Source of the DNA: Streptomyces sp. ATexAB-D23 | GTDB lineage: Bacteria; Actinomycetota; Actinomycetes; Streptomycetales; Streptomycetaceae | Direction: 5' to 3' | DNA: 64,000 bases | Assembly: GCF_000373645.1 (NCBI RefSeq) | Contig: NZ_KB892012.1 | Coordinates: 62,195-126,194 of the forward strand | In this document: one piece after another, positions 59,594 to 64,000 of the stretch | Layout: each line of letters starts with the position of its first letter | Position numbering within the stretch: position 1 is the first letter of the stretch | Made by a program: the position numbers and the translations under genes | The notes under the pieces: model-generated | What the model saw: the letters and a program-made list of their open reading frames with translations, nothing else | What the model was told of the DNA's origin: nothing | Databases searched by the model: none

Positions 59594-61261
59594 TCAGGTC
59601 GTCGTACGACGCCTCCGCGCACCCGGACGCCGCTCGCTCGGCCGGGTCACCGGGTCACCGGCCTCCCGCGCCGCGTCCCGGCGCCGCGCACCGAAATCCG
59701 CCAGCGCCTCGGCCAGCTTGTGCACCGAAGGCTCCGGTGACAGGACGTCCACGCGCAGCCCGTGCTCCTCGGCGGTCTTCGCCGTGGCGGGGCCGATACA
59801 CGCGATGACCGTCACGTTGTGCGGCTTGCCCGCGATGCCGACCAGGTTGCGCACGGTCGAGGACGAGGTGAACAGCACCGCGTCGAACCCGCCGCCCTTG
59901 ATCGCCTCACGCGTCTCGGCCGGCGGCGGCGAGGCGCGGACCGTGCGGTACGCGGTGACGTCGTCCACCTCCCAGCCCAGCTCGATCAGCCCGGCCACCA
60001 GCGTCTCGGTGGCGATGTCGGCGCGCGGCAGGAAGACCCGGTCGATCGGGTCGAAGACCGGGTCGTACGGCGGCCAGTCCTCCAGCAGCCCGGCCGCCGA
60101 CTGCTCGCCCGAGGGCACCAGATCCGGCTTCACACCGAAGTCGATGAGCGCGGCGGCGGTCTGCTCGCCGACGGCCGCGACCTTGATCCCGGCGAAGGCA
60201 CGGGCATCGAGCCCGTACTCCTCGAACTTCTCCCGCACCGCCTTCACGGCGTTCACGCTGGTGAAGGCGATCCACTCGTACCGGCCCGTGACCAGGCCCT
60301 TGACCGCCCGCTCCATCTGCTGGGGCGTACGCGGCGGCTCGACGGCGATCGTCGGCACCTCGTGCGGCACCGCACCGTAGGAACGCAGCTGGTCGGAGAG
60401 CGAGGCCGCCTGCTCCTTCGTACGCGGCACGAGGACCTTCCAGCCGAACATCGGCTTGGACTCGAACCACGAGAGCTGGTCGCGCTGGGCGGCGGAGCTG
60501 CGCTCCCCGACCACGGCTATGACCGGCTGGTGCCCCTCGGGCGACGGCAGCACCTTGCCCTGCTTGAAGACCTGGGCGATCGTCCCGAGGGTCGCCGTCC
60601 AGGTGCGCTGGCGCGTCGTCGTACCGGCCGCCGTCACGGTCAGCGGGGTGTCGGGCTTGCGGCCCGCCGAGACCAGCTCACCGGCGGCCGAGGCCACCGC
60701 GTCGAGCGACGTCGACAGGACGCACGTGGCGTCGCTCGTACCGACCTCGCTCCAGCAGCGGTCGCTCGCCGTACGCGCGTCGATGAACCGCACGTCCGCG
60801 CCCTGGGCGTCCCGCAGCGGCACCCCGGCGTACGCGGGCACCCCCACGGCGTTGGCGATGCCCGGGACGACCTCGAAGGGGATACCGGCCGTGGCGCAGG
60901 CCAGCATCTCGCCGGCCGCGTTCCCGTCCATGCCGGGGTCCCCGGCGACGGCGCGCACGACCCGCCTGCCGCCCTTCGCGGCCTCCATGACAAGATTGGC
61001 CGCGTCCCTGAGAACGGGTACCCCGGCGGCCGTTGACTGCGCGTCAACAACCGCCAGCTCAGGGGTGCTTACCCCTGCCCGCGCATGGCAGCGAACGACG
61101 CCGAGAACGTCCGGCTCGGCGACAAGAACGTCCGCGCTCGCCAGCGCCTCGACGGCGCGCAGAGTCAGCAGTCCCGGGTCGCCGGGACCGGCGCCGAGGA
61201 AGGTGACGTGCCCTGCGGACAGGACCGGGAAATCGGATGCGGCGGGGCCGGTGGGGCTCAC
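59594..61261 (-). CDS. hemD: uroporphyrinogen-III synthase fused to an N-terminal methyltransferase-like domain
   Basis: 555 residues. The first ~245 are a SAM-methyltransferase (CobA) fold (VTFLGAGPGDPGLLTLRAVE, GIPFEVVPGIANAVGVPAYA). The usual GDPFVFGRG loop is replaced by GDPGMDGNA, so methyltransferase activity is doubtful. The rest is HemD (KVLVPRTKEQAASLSDQL, FTSVNAVKAVRE, AVGEQTAAAL), which closes hydroxymethylbilane to uroporphyrinogen III. The GTG overlaps the hemC stop (GTGA). This fusion is usual for streptomycetes. Confidence 0.93.
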   Translation of the reverse strand: MSPTGPAASDFPVLSAGHVTFLGAGPGDPGLLTLRAVEALASADVLVAEPDVLGVVRCHARAGVSTPELAVVDAQSTAAGVPVLRDAANLVMEAAKGGRRVVRAVAGDPGMDGNAAGEMLACATAGIPFEVVPGIANAVGVPAYAGVPLRDAQGADVRFIDARTASDRCWSEVGTSDATCVLSTSLDAVASAAGELVSAGRKPDTPLTVTAAGTTTRQRTWTATLGTIAQVFKQGKVLPSPEGHQPVIAVVGERSSAAQRDQLSWFESKPMFGWKVLVPRTKEQAASLSDQLRSYGAVPHEVPTIAVEPPRTPQQMERAVKGLVTGRYEWIAFTSVNAVKAVREKFEEYGLDARAFAGIKVAAVGEQTAAALIDFGVKPDLVPSGEQSAAGLLEDWPPYDPVFDPIDRVFLPRADIATETLVAGLIELGWEVDDVTAYRTVRASPPPAETREAIKGGGFDAVLFTSSSTVRNLVGIAGKPHNVTVIACIGPATAKTAEEHGLRVDVLSPEPSVHKLAEALADFGARRRDAAREAGDPVTRPSERRPGARRRRTTT

Positions 61262-62220
61262 TGTGCTCGCTCCCCCATAAGACCGGCCGCGCCCTTGGCA
61301 AGCATCTCGGCCGCGAGTTCGCGACCGATAGCCGCCGCGTCGTCGTGCGACGTGGGAACGGGACCGGTGGTGGACAGCTGCACCAGCGAGGAACCGTCGG
61401 TGGAACCGACGACACCGCGCAGGCGCAGTTCGTTGACAGCCTGACCGTCGGCGAGAAGGTCGGCCAGCGCACCCACAGGTGCGGAGCAGCCGGCCTCCAG
61501 GGCGGCGAGCAGGGCACGCTCGGCGGTCACGGCGGCCCGGGTGTACGGGTCGTCGAGCTCGGCGAGCGCGGCGGCGAGTTCGGTGCCGGAGGCAGCGCAC
61601 TCGATCGCCAGTGCTCCCTGACCGGGAGCGGGCAGCACGGTGTCGACCGACAGATGGTCGGTCACCTCACCGCCGCGGCCCAGACGGTTGAGCCCGGCGG
61701 CGGCGAGAACCACCGCGTCCAGCTCACCGTCGCGTACGAAACCGATGCGCGTATCGACGTTGCCCCGGATCGGGACGGTCTCGATGTCGAGGCCGTGGCT
61801 GCGGGCGTACGCGTTGAGCTGGGCCATGCGGCGCGGCGAACCGGTGCCGATGCGGGAGCCGGACGGCAGCTGCGCGAACGTCAGCCCGTCCCGCGCCACC
61901 AGCACGTCACGCGGGTCCTCGCGCACCGGCACGGCCGCCAGGACCAGGCCCTCGGGCTGCGTGGTCGGCAGGTCCTTCAGCGAGTGGACCGCGAAGTCCA
62001 CCTCGCCGCGCAGCAGCGCGTCGCGCAGCGCGGCGACGAACACGCCGGTCCCGCCGATCTGCGCCAGGTGCTCCCGGGAGATGTCGCCGTAGGTGGTGAT
62101 CTCCACGAGTTCGACGGCGCGCCCGGTCACCTCGCGGACCGCCTCGGCGACGTGGCCGGACTGCGCCATGGCGAGCTTGCTGCGCCTGGTCCCCAGCCTC
62201 AGGGGTGAGTTGTCGGTCAT
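61258..62220 (-). CDS. hemC: porphobilinogen deaminase HemC
   Basis: 320 residues. It has LRLGTRRSKLAMAQSGHVAE at the start, the substrate and cofactor Asp/Arg region (FAVHSLKDLPT) and the dipyrromethane-binding Cys in EAGCSAPVGALA. It joins four porphobilinogens into hydroxymethylbilane. The ATG overlaps the hemA stop (ATGA), and its own stop overlaps hemD. Confidence 0.95.
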   Translation of the reverse strand: MTDNSPLRLGTRRSKLAMAQSGHVAEAVREVTGRAVELVEITTYGDISREHLAQIGGTGVFVAALRDALLRGEVDFAVHSLKDLPTTQPEGLVLAAVPVREDPRDVLVARDGLTFAQLPSGSRIGTGSPRRMAQLNAYARSHGLDIETVPIRGNVDTRIGFVRDGELDAVVLAAAGLNRLGRGGEVTDHLSVDTVLPAPGQGALAIECAASGTELAAALAELDDPYTRAAVTAERALLAALEAGCSAPVGALADLLADGQAVNELRLRGVVGSTDGSSLVQLSTTGPVPTSHDDAAAIGRELAAEMLAKGAAGLMGERAQ

Positions 62221-63617
62221 GACCGCCCTCGATTCGGGTCGTTCAGGTCTGCCCGGGAGACGGCGGCGACCGTCTGCGGGTCGAGGTCGAAGAGTTCACG
62301 CAGCGCGTCCGCGTACCCGGCGCCGCCGGGCTCGCTGGCGAGCTGCTTGACCCGCACGGTGGGCGCGTGCAGGAGCTTGTCGACCACGCGGCGCACGGTC
62401 TGGGTGATCTCGGCGCGCTGCTTCTCGTCCAGGTCGGGGAGGCGTCCGTCCAGCCGTGCGATCTCGTCCGCCACCACGCCTGCGGCCATCGTGCGCAGGG
62501 CGACGACGGTCGGGGTGATGTGGGCGGCGCGCTGGGCGGCACCGAAAGCGGCGACCTCGTCGGCCACGATGGTGCGCACCTGGTCCACATCGGCGGCCAT
62601 CGGGGCGTCGGCGGACGCCTCCGCGAGCGACTCGATGTCGACGAGGCGCACACCGTCGAGGCGGGCGGCGCCCCCGTCGATGTCGCGCGGCATGGCGAGG
62701 TCCAGCAGGGCCAGCCGCACCGGCCCGGTGGACTGCGCCGGGATCAGGCCGGACGCCTCGCCCCCGGCGGGTACGCGGTCCGCGCCGAGCGCCCCGGCGA
62801 CGGCCTCGGCGGTGAGCACGAGGCCGGTGGCGCCGGTGCAGGAGACGACGATGTCGGCACGTGTAAGTTCACCGGGAACCTCGGCCATCTCCACGGCGTG
62901 CGCGCGCGTGCCCGTGGAGATGGGCTGGTTCAGGATCTCGGCGAGGCGGTCGGCGCGGGCCCGGGTGCGGTTGGCGACGACGATCTCGGCGACGCCCGTG
63001 CGGGCCAGGGTCGCGGCGGCCAGCGAGGACATCGAGCCGGCGCCGATGACCAGGGCGCGCTTGCCCTTGGCCCAGGCGGCGGTGTCGCCGCCGTCGGCGA
63101 GCTGTTCCAGGCCGAAGGTGACGAGCGACTGCCCGGCCCGGTCGATCCCGGTCTCGCTGTGGGCGCGCTTGCCGACCCGCAGGGCCTGCTGGAACAGGTC
63201 GTTGAGCAGCCGGCCCGCGGTGTGCAGCTCCTGGCCCAGGGCCAGCGCGTCCTTGATCTGGCCGAGGATCTGCCCCTCGCCCACGACCATCGAGTCCAGC
63301 CCGCAGGCCACCGAGAAGAGGTGGTGGACGGCCCGGTCCTCGTAGTGCACATAGAGATACGGAGTCAGCTCGTCCAGCCCGACGCCGCTGTGCTGGGCGA
63401 GCAGGGTGGACAGCTCGGCGACGCCCGCGTGGAACTTGTCCACGTCGGCGTACAGCTCGATGCGGTTGCAGGTCGCGAGGACGGCGGCCTCGGCCGCGGG
63501 CTCGGCGGCCAGGGTGTCCTGGAGCAGCTTGGCCTGGGTGTCGGCGGCCAGCGAGGCCCGCTCCAGTACGGAGACGGGGGCGCTGCGGTGGCTCAGACCC
63601 ACGAGGAGCAGGCTCAT
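62217..63617 (-). CDS. hemA: glutamyl-tRNA reductase HemA
   Basis: 466 residues. The catalytic Cys is in VLATCNRIELYA, followed by GEGQILGQIKDAL, the NADPH site VIGAGSMSSLAA and the C-terminal dimer helix (RAEITQTVRRVVDKLLHAPT). It reduces Glu-tRNA to glutamate-1-semialdehyde, the entry to tetrapyrroles, whose next enzyme is HemL (28950-30266). The ATG overlaps the rex stop by four bases, so redox control by Rex acts on the whole operon. Confidence 0.95.
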   Translation of the reverse strand: MSLLLVGLSHRSAPVSVLERASLAADTQAKLLQDTLAAEPAAEAAVLATCNRIELYADVDKFHAGVAELSTLLAQHSGVGLDELTPYLYVHYEDRAVHHLFSVACGLDSMVVGEGQILGQIKDALALGQELHTAGRLLNDLFQQALRVGKRAHSETGIDRAGQSLVTFGLEQLADGGDTAAWAKGKRALVIGAGSMSSLAAATLARTGVAEIVVANRTRARADRLAEILNQPISTGTRAHAVEMAEVPGELTRADIVVSCTGATGLVLTAEAVAGALGADRVPAGGEASGLIPAQSTGPVRLALLDLAMPRDIDGGAARLDGVRLVDIESLAEASADAPMAADVDQVRTIVADEVAAFGAAQRAAHITPTVVALRTMAAGVVADEIARLDGRLPDLDEKQRAEITQTVRRVVDKLLHAPTVRVKQLASEPGGAGYADALRELFDLDPQTVAAVSRADLNDPNRGRS

Positions 63618-64000
63618 GCCGGCATCACGGCGGGCATGTCCCCGTCGGGTCCCTTCCGGCCGGTGTTCGTGCTGGTGGTGGTGTTGGTGCTGGTGGCGCG
63701 CACGGGCGGCGCGGCCGGGTCGGGACCGGCGTCGACGCCTTCCTCACCGGCCTTGCGCTGCTCGTGGAAGGCGAGGATCTGCAACTCGATGGAGAGGTCG
63801 ACCTTGCGCACGTCGACGCCGTCGGGCACCGAGAGGACGGTCGGGGCGAAGTTCAGGATCGAGGTGACGCCTGCGGCGACGAGCCGGTCGCAGACCTGCT
63901 GGGCGGCGCCGGGCGGGGTGGTGATCACACCGATCGAGACGCCGTTCTCGCTGATGATGCGGTCCAGGTCGTCCGCGTGCTGGACGGGGATGCCGGCGAC
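63614..64000 (-). CDS. rex: redox-sensing repressor Rex (C-terminal part; continues past the right edge)
   Basis: About 128 C-terminal codons are visible. The Rossmann half (IPVQHADDLDRIISENGVSI, then TPPGAAQQVCDRLVAAGV, ILNFAPTVLSVPDGV and VRKVDLSIELQILAFHEQR) matches Rex. Rex senses the NADH/NAD ratio and represses respiratory and haem genes under low oxygen. A long Thr/Asn/Pro tail (TSTNTTTSTNTGRKGPDGD) follows the conserved domain. The stop overlaps hemA. The N-terminal DNA-binding domain and promoter are outside the window. Confidence 0.92.
   Translation of the reverse strand, partial: VAGIPVQHADDLDRIISENGVSIGVITTPPGAAQQVCDRLVAAGVTSILNFAPTVLSVPDGVDVRKVDLSIELQILAFHEQRKAGEEGVDAGPDPAAPPVRATSTNTTTSTNTGRKGPDGDMPAVMPA

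Noticed and set aside
1..64000. tRNA, rRNA, phage integrase or attachment site
   Set aside because: I looked for T-loop, anticodon-stem and integrase-type signals by eye and saw none; no complete transposase gene either.

Overview
The window is about 64 kb of very GC-rich DNA in which genes have G or C at nearly every third codon position, use GTG (and twice TTG) starts freely and almost never contain TTA codons. Gene content points to Streptomyces or a close relative: a futalosine-type menaquinone cluster, System II cytochrome c maturation, class I lysyl-tRNA synthetase, an XRE/DUF397 pair, DUF3558 and DUF2637 proteins, a sortase-type LATTG surface protein and a rex-hemACD operon. No tRNA, rRNA, CRISPR array or prophage was seen.

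Left part (1-12.3 kb), probably lipid or xenobiotic catabolism. A minus-strand group holds an aldehyde dehydrogenase (partial), an amidohydrolase, two luciferase-like monooxygenases and an SDR. Four related palindromes (CTGACG-N3-CGTCAG type) lie at its promoters. Next come a decayed ABC-permease/regulator scar, a fatty acyl-CoA ligase and a divergent fadA2 / fabG4-htdX set. The promoter of that set carries three alternating TTACTC/GAGTAA half-sites, and the downstream TetR gene has a matching site in its own promoter.

Middle (12.3-30.3 kb), mostly core metabolism. A dicarboxylate/cystine-family symporter is preceded by a predicted leaderless Cys-rich leader peptide. Then follow DUF4229, a GNAT, mqnE, an Lrp/AsnC regulator and a 44-residue small gene. 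UbiX, UbiA (MqnP) and UbiD of the futalosine pathway have a rhomboid protease on the opposite strand between them. After an MHYT protein and a PLDc_N protein comes resC-resB-ccdA-resA (cytochrome c synthesis), a Tat/lipoprotein polysaccharide deacetylase, a histidine phosphatase and hemL.

Accessory and mixed genes (30.4-42 kb): a conserved hypothetical, an AraC regulator, a GNAT, an NmrA-like protein behind a perfect palindrome, a Mut7-C protein, a MarR regulator, a secreted protein whose 3' end is repeated in tandem, YnfA, an SDR, rtcB, two DUF3558-type lipoproteins and a DUF2637 protein. Then come the convergent lysS and divergent argS.

Right part (45.9-58.5 kb), signalling and surface genes: an RsbW-like ATPase, a TPR gene broken by a roughly 160-bp MITE-like insertion, an XRE/DUF397 pair, a DUF4253 protein, a surface-anchored protein, a TTA-containing membrane Ser/Thr kinase that overlaps a membrane-anchored XRE regulator tail-to-tail, a 32-residue membrane peptide, DUF4232 and DUF3224 proteins and an alpha/beta hydrolase. 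The window ends with hemB and the tightly overlapped rex-hemA-hemC-hemD operon (minus strand), so tetrapyrrole genes (hemL, hemACDB) and haem-using cytochrome c genes share the window.
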